DNA of 59,190 nt. It comes from an uncultured Clostridium sp. (GTDB taxonomy: Bacteria; Bacillota; Clostridia; Lachnospirales; Lachnospiraceae). The notes beneath the pieces were generated by a model. That model was not told the DNA's origin. It worked only from the letters and a program-made list of their open reading frames with translations, and did no database searches. A program made the translations under genes and the position numbers. This document shows positions 51,365 to 59,175 of this stretch, in pieces. Where the stretch lies: positions 1 to 59,190 of the forward strand of contig CABVBU010000018.1 in assembly GCA_902496665.1 (NCBI GenBank), read 5' to 3'. The stretch's first letter is position 1, and every line of letters begins with the position of its first letter.

Positions 51365-52875
51365 AAAAACAGGCATTATTCTGCATGGTTCTTGCAGGTA
51401 CTCTTATGGTCGGTGGATGCGGTCAAAAAGCTGCTGACTCCACCACTGTCACCGCGCAGGTGACCGAAGCGTCCGACTCCGCTCCGGCTGACAAACCGGA
51501 CGGCGCTCCGGGCGAAAACTCCGATAAACCCGGAAATCCGCCGGATGGGGCTCCGGGAAGCATGGACGGAAAACAGGCACCGCCGGACGGCGGGAACGGA
51601 GGTCCGGGAGGTCCCGGAGGTCCGGGCGGACAGAGCGCTGCTCAGACAACCTACAAGGCAGTCTCAAGCTACTCCACCGATACTGAGGAGGATGGGAAGA
51701 CCTGCACCTCCACAGGAACTGATGAGAGCGCAGTCCTCGTCACCGACGGTGCGAACGTCACCTTAAAAAATTTCACAATCGACCGCAATTCCGCTGACAG
51801 CACCGGAGGCGATAACTCCAGCTTTTACGGAACCGGTGCCGCAGCACTTGCCACCAACGGCAGCATGACACTGACCGGCGGCACCATCACCACCGACGCA
51901 AAAGGCGGTGCGGGCGTATTCAGCTACGGCGACGGCAATGTCACCGTGTCCGACACCACCATCACCACAAAGCAGGATACCTCCGGCGGTATCCATGTGG
52001 CAGGCGGCGGCACACTCACAGCCTCCAACCTCACCGTTGAGACAAACGGTGAATCCTCCGCAGCGATCCGGAGCGACCGCGGCGGCGGTACCATGACCGT
52101 CGATGGCGGAACCTACACCTCCAGGGGAACCGGCTCCCCGGCAGTCTACTGCACCGCCGACATTACCGTCAACAATGCGGCGCTCACTGCTGAAAACTCT
52201 GAGGCTGTCTGCATCGAGGGTCTGAACTCCCTTTCTCTCACAAACTGCTCTCTCTCCGGAAACATTCCGGAAAATGAACAGAATGACTGCAATTGGACCG
52301 TCATCCTCTATCAGAGCATGTCCGGTGACTCAGAAGTCGGCGAAAGCAAATTTTCCATGGACGGCGGCAGCCTGACCTCCTTAAACGGCGGCCTCTTTTA
52401 TACGACAAACACGGAGAGTTCCTTCTTTCTTAAGAATGTGGACATCACCTACTCCCCGTCCAATGACTTTTTCTTAAAATGCACAGGAAATGCTAACAAA
52501 CGCGGCTGGGACCAGGCCGGAAAAAATGGTGCCGACTGCACCTTTACCGCGGACTCTCAGGAAATGAGCGGCGATATCCTCTGGGACAGCATCAGTAATC
52601 TGGATCTGAAGCTCACAAACGGCACCATCTTGACAGGTTCCATCCTTCAGGACGAGACAAACGCCGGTGACGGCGGTAACGGAACCTGCAATGTCACGAT
52701 CGACGCCCTCTCTGCCTGGACCGTAACCGGAAACAGCACCGTCACCTCCCTCACCTGTAACGGCTCCATCACAGGCGATGACGGCAAAAGCGTGACGATT
52801 GCCGGCACAGACGGCACTGTATTTGTGCAGGGCACCGGCGAATATACGATCACGACCGGTTTCTATAACGAATAA
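51361..52875 (+). CDS. Surface lipoprotein with right-handed beta-helix
   Basis: A 504-residue exported protein. The signal peptide ends in the lipobox LMVGGC, giving a lipid-anchored Cys20. Residues about 25-95 are a Pro/Gly/Asp-rich spacer with a GGPGGPGGPGG run that should cross the wall. Residues about 110-500 are Thr/Ser/Gly/Asn-rich, with short repeated turns such as GSMTLTGGTITTDAKGG and GGTMTVDGGTYTSRG, the pattern of parallel beta-helix proteins. No catalytic motif is recognised. It may be an adhesin or carbohydrate-binding protein. Threonine-rich composition differs sharply from its neighbours. Confidence 0.85.
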   Translation: MKKQALFCMVLAGTLMVGGCGQKAADSTTVTAQVTEASDSAPADKPDGAPGENSDKPGNPPDGAPGSMDGKQAPPDGGNGGPGGPGGPGGQSAAQTTYKAVSSYSTDTEEDGKTCTSTGTDESAVLVTDGANVTLKNFTIDRNSADSTGGDNSSFYGTGAAALATNGSMTLTGGTITTDAKGGAGVFSYGDGNVTVSDTTITTKQDTSGGIHVAGGGTLTASNLTVETNGESSAAIRSDRGGGTMTVDGGTYTSRGTGSPAVYCTADITVNNAALTAENSEAVCIEGLNSLSLTNCSLSGNIPENEQNDCNWTVILYQSMSGDSEVGESKFSMDGGSLTSLNGGLFYTTNTESSFFLKNVDITYSPSNDFFLKCTGNANKRGWDQAGKNGADCTFTADSQEMSGDILWDSISNLDLKLTNGTILTGSILQDETNAGDGGNGTCNVTIDALSAWTVTGNSTVTSLTCNGSITGDDGKSVTIAGTDGTVFVQGTGEYTITTGFYNE

Positions 52876-52896
52876 TCATATAATCAAGCTCTTTGG

Positions 52897-52946
52897 AAAA
52901 GGGCAGAGCAGCTGACGCCCAAGCGTCAGCCCTCTGCCCTTTTGTT
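52897..52946 (+). terminator. Intrinsic terminator of the SpoU/beta-helix unit
   Basis: Arms AAAAGGGCAGAG (52897-52908) and CTCTGCCCTTTT (52932-52943), with a further GCTGACGC/GCGTCAGC stem inside. Strong and two-tiered. The A and T runs make it usable from both sides, including the convergent zinc operon. Confidence 0.9.
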
Positions 52947-53029
52947 GTCATATAAGTTCACATATTGCACCCACGTCCGAAGCCTGTCTGGCGCATACCT
53001 TCCGCCAAGTTGAAACTCCTGACACTACA

Positions 53030-53743
53030 TTACTCCACCTCCATCGACGCATCCTTCAATCTGCAGTACAAATTGGAGTCCCCACTCTCCGTATATGTTT
53101 CAAAGGTCCCCTCAACGATCACATCTGCATTCTCTTCCGGATACTCATCCGGATAAGCATGGGATCCGTCATCCCACACAAACTCCATTCCCTGGGCACA
53201 GCATGCCGTGGCATCCTGGATAATACAGTAATGGTAATACTTTTTCGTGTCTTCCGAATAGACCGTATAATAGATTCCCTCCATCCGGAATGTCTTTCCT
53301 TCATATTTTTCCGGCTCCATCATCATCTGATAGACCGTGGCATAGACCATATCACTGCTCATCTCCGTAAGGTCATAATCGACGGTGCTGATATTGTTGG
53401 CAAAAGCCGCTGTTTCCCCACTTTGTGTGCCTTCAGGGCTATTTCCATTTTCCAGTGGTTCTTCGTCTTCCGTACCTTTCACCTTTCCATTATCCTGACC
53501 GACTCCTGATACGCTTTCTGCTGTCCTGCTCTCCAGAACACCACTCACGGAATTTCCTTTATTATAATTCCCCGTGTTCGCGCTCCCTGCCGACTTCGTC
53601 TCCCCGGCGCATCCAGTAAGCAGGAGTACACTTGATACGAGCAGTAACACCGGAAAGCGGAAGTCCCATCGGAAGGACCACATGGGGTTTTGTTCACAAC
53701 CATGACGGTACTGAATCGTTGTATTTTTTCTTTTTCTCTTCAT
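53030..53743 (-). CDS. Zinc-operon lipoprotein with OB-fold-like domain
   Basis: Start at the ATG at 53743 (237 residues), behind GGGAGG. An N-terminal basic stretch is followed by a hydrophobic core and lipobox LLTGC. A long Ser/Gly/Asn/Glu-rich linker (about 50-120) leads to a folded domain (about 125-235), with KYEGKTFRMEGIYY, DATACCAQGMEFVWDD and ADVIVEGTFETY. This order resembles the C-terminal part of the YcgQ/TIGR03943 proteins, which often accompany zinc genes, and suggests an OB fold. The paired cysteines could bind metal. It is the last gene of the zinc operon; its start follows the permease stop by a few bases. Function unproven. Confidence 0.75.
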   Translation of the reverse strand: MKRKRKNTTIQYRHGCEQNPMWSFRWDFRFPVLLLVSSVLLLTGCAGETKSAGSANTGNYNKGNSVSGVLESRTAESVSGVGQDNGKVKGTEDEEPLENGNSPEGTQSGETAAFANNISTVDYDLTEMSSDMVYATVYQMMMEPEKYEGKTFRMEGIYYTVYSEDTKKYYHYCIIQDATACCAQGMEFVWDDGSHAYPDEYPEENADVIVEGTFETYTESGDSNLYCRLKDASMEVE

Positions 53744-53745
53744 AC

Positions 53746-54594
53746 TCATGACCTCCCCACTATTTTCCCAGCCAGACAGCTGATCCCAAACGCGAGCATA
53801 TCCGCCGCAACGATGGTAGATCCCACCGGTGTTCCCGCAAGGATCGAAACAAGAATCCCAAGAAACGCGCAGATGACCGAAAGGATCACCGAGCACACGG
53901 TAACACGCAGGAATGTATGAAAGATCCGCATCGCCGACAGCGCCGGAAAGATCACCAGCGCCGAGATCAGAAGCGATCCCACAAGATTCATCGCAAGAAC
54001 GATGATCACCGCCGTGATGACCGCGATCAGAAGATTATAAAGATCAGTCTTCATTCCGGTCGCTTTCGCAAAGGTCTCATCAAATGTCACGCAGAAAATC
54101 TTATGATAGAACAGTACAAAAACAGCAAGTACCACCACCGAAAGGACACAACAGAGTCTCACCTGCCCTCCCGTCAGCGTCAGAATCGATGTGGACCCAA
54201 ACAAGGTACTGCAGACATCACCGGAAAGATTTGGTCCGGTGGAAAAAATGTTCATTAAAAGGTACCCGAATGCTAATGCTCCCACCGAAATCATGGCGAT
54301 CGCTGCATCTCCCTTGATTTTCGTATTCTGCCCTGTCCTTAGAAGCAGAATCGCGCAGATCACCGTGACCGGCAGGATAAATACCATATTATTCGTAAAA
54401 TTCAGGACAGATGCCACCGCCATCGCGCCAAATGCCACATGGGAAAGCCCGTCTCCGATATAGGAAAACCGTTTCAACACCAGCGTGACCCCCAACAGGG
54501 AGGAACATAACGCGATCAGAACTCCCACCACCAGGGCGTACCTCACAAACGGATACTGAAAATATAACTGTAATTTTTCTATCATAAGCTGCAT
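53746..54594 (-). CDS. Zinc/manganese-type ABC permease (ZnuB-like)
   Basis: A 282-residue ABC-3 family membrane permease with about eight helices. It has the typical GDGLSHVAFGAMAVA segment near 47-61 and the C-terminal VGSLLISALVIFPALSAM. Its start lies inside the last codons of the ATPase gene (13-base overlap). Specificity for zinc is inferred from the ZinT-containing receptor upstream. Confidence 0.93.
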   Translation of the reverse strand: MQLMIEKLQLYFQYPFVRYALVVGVLIALCSSLLGVTLVLKRFSYIGDGLSHVAFGAMAVASVLNFTNNMVFILPVTVICAILLLRTGQNTKIKGDAAIAMISVGALAFGYLLMNIFSTGPNLSGDVCSTLFGSTSILTLTGGQVRLCCVLSVVVLAVFVLFYHKIFCVTFDETFAKATGMKTDLYNLLIAVITAVIIVLAMNLVGSLLISALVIFPALSAMRIFHTFLRVTVCSVILSVICAFLGILVSILAGTPVGSTIVAADMLAFGISCLAGKIVGRS

Positions 54595-55313
54595 AATTTT
54601 AATCCCACTTTCTCTCGGCTTCCTGCAGACATGATCCCAGGATTGATGTCCGCGAGATACTCCTGCTTTGTTCCATAAAACACGGATTTTCCGATATGAA
54701 GGATATGACTGGCATACTGCAGGGCTGCCCGGATATCATGAGTGATCATAATGATCGTGATCTCATCCTCATAATTCAGCCGTTCAATCAGGCGGTACAT
54801 CTCCTCAGACGCGTTTGGATCCAGACCGGATACCGGCTCATCGAGGAACAGAAGCTTTCCTGTCGCGCAGAGAGCCCGGGCTAACAAAACTCTCTGCTGC
54901 TGCCCACCGGAAAGTTCGCTGAAACATCTCTCTGCCAGCCCGATGATCTCCATTTTTTCCATCATCTCCACCGCGCATGCTTTTTCCTTTTTGCTGTAAA
55001 ACGGCCGGAGACCGCAGCGCGGCTGGCATCCGGAGAGAACAATCTCTCTCACAGATGCCGGAAAATCCTTTTGAATGCCTGTCTGCTGCGGCAGATATCC
55101 GATCTCATTTTCTGTCAGCTCGTCCCCAAGAAGGATCTTCCCGCTTACAGGCGGCAGTAAATGAAGCAGGGTCTTCATAAGCGTAGACTTTCCCGCACCG
55201 TTCTCTCCGACAATGCACAGATATTCTCCTCTGTTGATCGAAAAATTCAGGTTCTTTAGAATTGCTCTGTTGTCGTATCCTACCGATAAATTCTGACAGG
55301 TCATTTGTGCCAT
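54582..55313 (-). CDS. Zinc-type ABC transporter ATPase (ZnuC-like)
   Basis: A 243-residue ATPase. Walker A GENGAGKST near 37-45, the signature LSGGQQQRVLLARAL, and Walker B LLFLDEPVSGLDP. NEIGYLPQQTGIQKDFP is typical of the metal-importer subgroup. Start after AGGAGCAAATATC, only 11 bases from the receptor gene. Confidence 0.94.
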   Translation of the reverse strand: MAQMTCQNLSVGYDNRAILKNLNFSINRGEYLCIVGENGAGKSTLMKTLLHLLPPVSGKILLGDELTENEIGYLPQQTGIQKDFPASVREIVLSGCQPRCGLRPFYSKKEKACAVEMMEKMEIIGLAERCFSELSGGQQQRVLLARALCATGKLLFLDEPVSGLDPNASEEMYRLIERLNYEDEITIIMITHDIRAALQYASHILHIGKSVFYGTKQEYLADINPGIMSAGSREKVGLKLCSL

Positions 55314-55324
55314 GATATTTGCTC

Positions 55325-56881
55325 CTACTGTAATGCTTCTTTTAATACTTCCAGGTTCTTTTCCATGGCGGAAAGATATGTCTCTCCGTTAGCAATATCG
55401 TCCGATGTCGTAGACTGCATGGAATCCAGTGTCAGGATCTTCTGATCCTTTGTCGCCGTATTCTCAATGATCGTCTTTGCGATCTTCTGGTCGGATTTTT
55501 CGATGGTCATAATGTTTTTAAGTCCAAGCTCATCGACCTTCTTTGCGAGGAATGAGATCGTCTCAAAGCTTGCCTCACTCTCCGCTGAACAACCAGCAAA
55601 TGCCGCGTAATAGCTTAATCCATAATCATCGACAAGATAACGGAACGGGAAACGGTCACCGAAAAGAAGTGTTTTCTGCTTTGCGTTGTCCACTGTCTCC
55701 TGATACTGTACGTCAAGGTCATCCAGTTTTTCTTCATACGCAACCATGTTTGCGTCATAAATATCCGCTCGTTCCGGATCGATCTCCTCAAGCGCCTCTG
55801 CGATCGCATTGCAGAGCTGCTTTGTATTTTTAAGAGAAAGCCATACATGCTCATCGTACTCTTTCTCCTCATGCTCCAGCATATCCTCTTTGATCTCATC
55901 TGCAGTCATGTCTGCTGGATAATAAGTCGGCCAGTTGTCCATCTCCTCGGAAAGGGCATCAAAGCTCTCGTTTCCTGCGTATATGTGGAAGTGTTCAGCC
56001 TTTCCAGGGGCGATTCCATGATCGCTGAACTGGACATATCTCGGCGCCTCGTCAGATCCGCTTGTCTTCTCGAAGAAATAGCGCACACCTCTGCTGCCTG
56101 ACTTATAATCGTAAATCTGGTATCCCCGGTACTCATAGGTACCTTTTGCAGCATTTCCGTCTTTCGTAAATTCCATTGTGCCGTTTGCACCATCAATTAC
56201 AATTTTATCGACATCCGTCTTATATCCTGTCTCATAATACTGTTTATACTCTTCCTCAGTCTTCTCCCCGGATTCCGCTTTTTTTTTCATCACTTCATTA
56301 AGATCTCCGTTTTCAAGGTATGGGTATACCGACTGCCAGTCCCCAGTCCAGTCTTCAAGGCTTCGATCCTGTACGTCGCTGTCAGCAAAATGGGAATATC
56401 CGTGGTTATGTCCATCCTCATTCTGCATTCCCGGCATCGCCTCTTCCGTCTTGATCGTATCTTTCAATACATCGAGAAGGTTAATGACCTTCATGTCCTT
56501 ATTGACCGCTTCCTTTAAAGCACCATCAACCCATGTATCGGATTCTCCCCCGACATACACGAAGAGATCACAGTCGGAGATCTTCATAATATCTTCCGCC
56601 GTAGGCTGATAACTGTGCAGATCCACACCATTATCAAGAAGCAGTTTCAGATCCATATTGGAAGCTTCATCTCCAGCGATCTGCTTTACCCAGTCATATT
56701 CCGGAAAGATCGTCGTCACGACCCTGATCTGTTTATTCTCTGATACTGCCTGTTCTGTTGTTTCTTCCTGTGATACAGCAGCTTCTGTTATTTCTGAATT
56801 TTTCTGTCCGCAGCCAGAAAGGCTGAGTGCGGTCAGGGCAGCGAATGCCGCCATTGATAATTTTAATCTATTTTTCTTCAT
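55325..56881 (-). CDS. Zinc ABC receptor with ZinT domain inserted in the ZnuA fold
   Basis: A 518-residue lipoprotein (lipobox LSLSGC, Cys24). The N-terminal half of a cluster A-I (ZnuA/TroA) receptor spans about 52-150, with metal ligand H89 in DLHSYQP. A short His-rich loop HNHGYSH (158-164) follows. Residues about 168-338 are a complete ZinT/YodA domain, with likely zinc ligands H288 (SDHG), H297 and H299 (EHFHIYAG). Then the second half of the receptor resumes with DEHVWLS (H345) and runs to the end. In streptococcal AdcA the ZinT domain is at the C-terminus; here it interrupts the receptor. The third ligand region reads GDRFPFRYL, lacking the usual His. Confidence 0.93.
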   Translation of the reverse strand: MKKNRLKLSMAAFAALTALSLSGCGQKNSEITEAAVSQEETTEQAVSENKQIRVVTTIFPEYDWVKQIAGDEASNMDLKLLLDNGVDLHSYQPTAEDIMKISDCDLFVYVGGESDTWVDGALKEAVNKDMKVINLLDVLKDTIKTEEAMPGMQNEDGHNHGYSHFADSDVQDRSLEDWTGDWQSVYPYLENGDLNEVMKKKAESGEKTEEEYKQYYETGYKTDVDKIVIDGANGTMEFTKDGNAAKGTYEYRGYQIYDYKSGSRGVRYFFEKTSGSDEAPRYVQFSDHGIAPGKAEHFHIYAGNESFDALSEEMDNWPTYYPADMTADEIKEDMLEHEEKEYDEHVWLSLKNTKQLCNAIAEALEEIDPERADIYDANMVAYEEKLDDLDVQYQETVDNAKQKTLLFGDRFPFRYLVDDYGLSYYAAFAGCSAESEASFETISFLAKKVDELGLKNIMTIEKSDQKIAKTIIENTATKDQKILTLDSMQSTTSDDIANGETYLSAMEKNLEVLKEALQ

Positions 56882-56933
56882 GAATAAAACCTCTTATTTC
56901 TGTAATTGTCAATACCTCTTCACGATCTCACAA

Positions 56934-56977
56934 AAATCGTTGTTACTGCTCGTTCTTTACGTATATAGCAACGATTT
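56934..56977. promoter_or_regulatory. Inverted AAATCGTTG / CAACGATTT half-sites before the zinc receptor gene
   Basis: Perfect 9-base inverted repeats (56934-56942 and 56969-56977) with a 26-base spacer. The cores AAATCGT and ACGATTT equal the half-sites of the Bacillus Zur box, though there they are only seven bases apart. They could be two overlapping degenerate Zur sites. Alternatively, on the minus strand the repeats form a hairpin followed by TTTTTG, that is, a terminator for the small gene upstream. Confidence 0.5.
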
Positions 56978-57089
56978 GTCTGGATTATGATGACATCTGA
57001 TATATTGAAATCCATATTCTTTAAAATTAGGCACACGAAAGAAAGGTATGTTTTTTACACCCCCCTGTCTGATACCAAAGAGATTTTAT

Positions 57090-57389
57090 TCAATCATTCA
57101 GTCTTACCTTTTGTCTGATCAGGGACATTGCCGGAATCTGGCAGAGATCCCATGCATGTTCTGCAAGAATACATGTAAATATGACAAATGTTCCATCTGG
57201 CAGATCTGCCCCAGTTCCAAGGTTTTTAATCGTCTGCTCCACCTGATGCACACAGGCACATATTGGGCAGTCTTCCCCTGTACAGATGTGATTTTCTTCC
57301 TTTGAAACATAGAATAGAGAGAACCATGTGACCAGAATAAACATCACACACAGAATCATCGCAGATCTTTTTCTCGTCCTTGTACTCAT
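57090..57389 (-). CDS. Small membrane/exported protein with HxCxGxxCxxC motif, zinc-operon partner
   Basis: A 99-residue protein. A basic start and one hydrophobic segment (about 10-28) anchor it in the membrane. The outside part begins with HICTGEDCPICACVHQVEQT (about 34-53), holding four Cys and two His in a metal-binding-like pattern. I recall similar short proteins near zinc transport genes in Clostridia, but this is memory, not a search. It lies 53 bases after the fur-like gene and before the receptor gene, all on the minus strand. A sensor, chaperone or scavenger role for zinc is inference. Start after GGAAAGGAGAGAAGC. Confidence 0.75.
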   Translation of the reverse strand: MSTRTRKRSAMILCVMFILVTWFSLFYVSKEENHICTGEDCPICACVHQVEQTIKNLGTGADLPDGTFVIFTCILAEHAWDLCQIPAMSLIRQKVRLND

Positions 57390-57442
57390 GCTTCTCTCCT
57401 TTCCTGAAAAACTGTCTGTATGACACTTTTCATCTTGTTATA

Positions 57443-57868
57443 CTATACAAATTTTTCATTTCTGCATTTCTCACAGATTCCATAGAAAACAATCCTAAAT
57501 GGATCCACCTCAAAGCCATGGTCTTTTATCATATGCTGTCGAAGTTTTTCTACTTCTTCGCAGTGCAAGTGGATCAGCCTTCCGCACTTCTCGCATTTGC
57601 AGTGATAACACGGTTCCTGATTTTTCCGGGAATGCTCACCCATATACTCAAAGCAGGCACTGCTGGTTCCATCGACCACATACTTCGCGACCGTACCGTC
57701 CTCCACCAGTCGTTCCAGATGGCGATATACGGTCGTCGTTCCAATGGCGATGCCTTTCTGGGCAAGTGCGTCACAGATCTCATTCACCGTAACATGTCTG
57801 CCCTGAACCGATTCCAGAAAGGTAAGAAGTTCAGTCATTTGTTTCGTTCTGTACTGAAGCTTTCCCAT
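57443..57868 (-). CDS. Fur-family metal-dependent repressor (probably Zur)
   Basis: A 141-residue regulator starting at the ATG at 57868 after AAGGAGGGATTCGG. The winged helix has the recognition helix TTTVYRHLERL. The metal-binding half has HCKCEKCG and the C-terminal CEKC, the two CxxC pairs of the structural zinc site, and LIHLHCEEVEKL with sensing-site His/Cys. Fur, Zur and PerR are hard to separate by eye. Zur is favoured because zinc uptake genes follow directly on the same strand. The gene is preceded by a promoter covered by a palindrome, so autoregulation is likely. Confidence 0.88.
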   Translation of the reverse strand: MGKLQYRTKQMTELLTFLESVQGRHVTVNEICDALAQKGIAIGTTTVYRHLERLVEDGTVAKYVVDGTSSACFEYMGEHSRKNQEPCYHCKCEKCGRLIHLHCEEVEKLRQHMIKDHGFEVDPFRIVFYGICEKCRNEKFV

Positions 57869-57884
57869 ACCGAATCCCTCCTTC

Positions 57885-57907
57885 AATTTGAAAACCTCTT
57901 TCAAATT
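57885..57907. promoter_or_regulatory. Perfect 9-5-9 palindrome, candidate autoregulatory operator of the fur-like gene
   Basis: AATTTGAAA (57885-57893), 5 bases, TTTCAAATT (57899-57907). It covers the -10 box and lies just before the ribosome binding site of the regulator gene. Size and symmetry fit a Fur-family dimer site, but the sequence differs from the classical Fur, Zur and PerR boxes. Confidence 0.65.
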
Positions 57908-57931
57908 AGCACAAGTTTATTTTCATGTCAA
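57903..57931 (-). promoter_or_regulatory. Promoter of the fur-like gene and probably the zinc operon
   Basis: Minus-strand TTGACA (57931-57926), 17 bases, TAATTT (57908-57903). The -10 box is shared with the palindrome at 57885-57907, so a bound repressor would block RNA polymerase. Confidence 0.75.
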
Positions 57932-58026
57932 GTACAATTTAAAAATCATTTCCAATTTTAATCTGATGTGCAGGCATGCCCTCTTGAATCCTTTGTTTGA
58001 TATTTTTTTAACAATTTCTTCCATTT

Positions 58027-58044
58027 TTGTTGTATCTACAACAT
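58027..58044. promoter_or_regulatory. Rex-like palindrome upstream of lactate dehydrogenase
   Basis: TTGTTGTATCTACAACAT contains a perfect 7-2-7 inverted repeat (58028-58043) and matches the ends (TTGTT ... AACA) of the Rex box. It sits at about -42 relative to a start driven by TATACT (58065-58070). Rex is a NADH-sensing repressor that commonly controls ldh in Firmicutes. No rex gene is in the window. Confidence 0.5.
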
Positions 58045-58124
58045 ACATTTTATTTTGGTTATGCTATACTAAGCCCATCGCATAACAAACCAATAGAATT
58101 TTGAAAATACAGGAGGTACCCCAC

Positions 58125-59093
58125 ATGACTCAGACCATCAATCCAAGAAAAGCAGCGATCATCGGCTGCGGCTTCGTTGGCTCCGCCACGGCCTTCACTC
58201 TTATGCAGAGCCGCCTTTTCTCCGAGCTCGTCCTTTTAGACGCCAACGAAGCGAAGGCCGACGGCGAGGCAAAGGATATCGCCCACGGGATCCCCTTCGC
58301 CGGTCAGATGAAGATCTATGCCGGAACCTACGATGACATTGCCGACTCCGCAATCATTATCATCACCGCCGGAGCCAATCAGAAACCGGGCGAAACAAGA
58401 TTGGATCTCGTCCATAAAAACGTAGCCATCTATAAAAGCATCATTCCGGAGATCGCCAAACGGGACTTTCAGGGCATTCTCCTCATCGTCTCCAACCCGG
58501 TAGACATCCTGACCTACACGGCCCTGAAGCTCTCCGGCTTCCCGGAAAACCGTGTCATCGGTTCCGGAACAGTTTTAGACACTGCCCGCTTAAAATATGC
58601 CTTAAGTGAACATTTAGGTGTCGACAGCCGCAGCGTCCACTCCTTCATCATCGGCGAACATGGCGACAGCGAGATCGCCGCGTGGAGCAGCACCAACGTG
58701 TCCGGAATCCCGTTAAACACCTTCTGCGAGATGCGCGGCCACTATAACCACGATGCCGCCATGGACCGCATCGCTGAAGAGGTAAAAAACAGTGCCTACG
58801 ACATTATCTCCAAAAAACAGGCCACCTACTACGGGATCGCCATGAGCGTCAAACGGATCTGTGAGTGCATCATCCGAAACGAACGATCCATTCTCCCGAT
58901 CTCCTCCATGATGCATGGAGAATACGGGATCAGCGGCATCTCCCTTAGCATGCCGGCGATCGTGGGACTCAACGGGATCGAGACCCACGTTCCGATCTCA
59001 CTGGACGCAGAAGAGGCAGAAAAACTCCGGGAATCCGCAGAAACCCTGAAAAAAATAGCTGCAGAGCTTAATCTCTCCGCAGCCACCAGCTAA
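58125..59093 (+). CDS. ldh: L-lactate dehydrogenase
   Basis: Reduces pyruvate to L-lactate with NADH, a fermentative redox outlet. 322 residues from the ATG at 58125, which follows AGGAGG; eight upstream codons are in frame but precede that site. The Rossmann motif GCGFVGSA is at about 15-22. The substrate-binding Arg lies in KPGETRLDL, NPVD follows the mobile loop, and the catalytic His is in IGEHGDSE. The GEHGDSE plus GTVLDTAR pattern indicates LDH rather than malate dehydrogenase. Likely regulated by the palindrome at 58027-58044. Confidence 0.94.
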   Translation: MTQTINPRKAAIIGCGFVGSATAFTLMQSRLFSELVLLDANEAKADGEAKDIAHGIPFAGQMKIYAGTYDDIADSAIIIITAGANQKPGETRLDLVHKNVAIYKSIIPEIAKRDFQGILLIVSNPVDILTYTALKLSGFPENRVIGSGTVLDTARLKYALSEHLGVDSRSVHSFIIGEHGDSEIAAWSSTNVSGIPLNTFCEMRGHYNHDAAMDRIAEEVKNSAYDIISKKQATYYGIAMSVKRICECIIRNERSILPISSMMHGEYGISGISLSMPAIVGLNGIETHVPISLDAEEAEKLRESAETLKKIAAELNLSAATS

Positions 59094-59136
59094 CCTTATA
59101 TCATCTGCCGGGCACGGCAACGACAGATTTTTAACC

Positions 59137-59175
59137 TAACAAGGGGAAACACGCTTCGCGAGTTTCCCCTTGTTA
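59137..59175 (+). terminator. Strong hairpin after lactate dehydrogenase
   Basis: Perfect 14-bp stem TAACAAGGGGAAAC (59137-59150) / GTTTCCCCTTGTTA (59162-59175) with a CGCTTCGCG apex. It is probably the terminator of ldh, although the usual T run is short. Confidence 0.65.
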
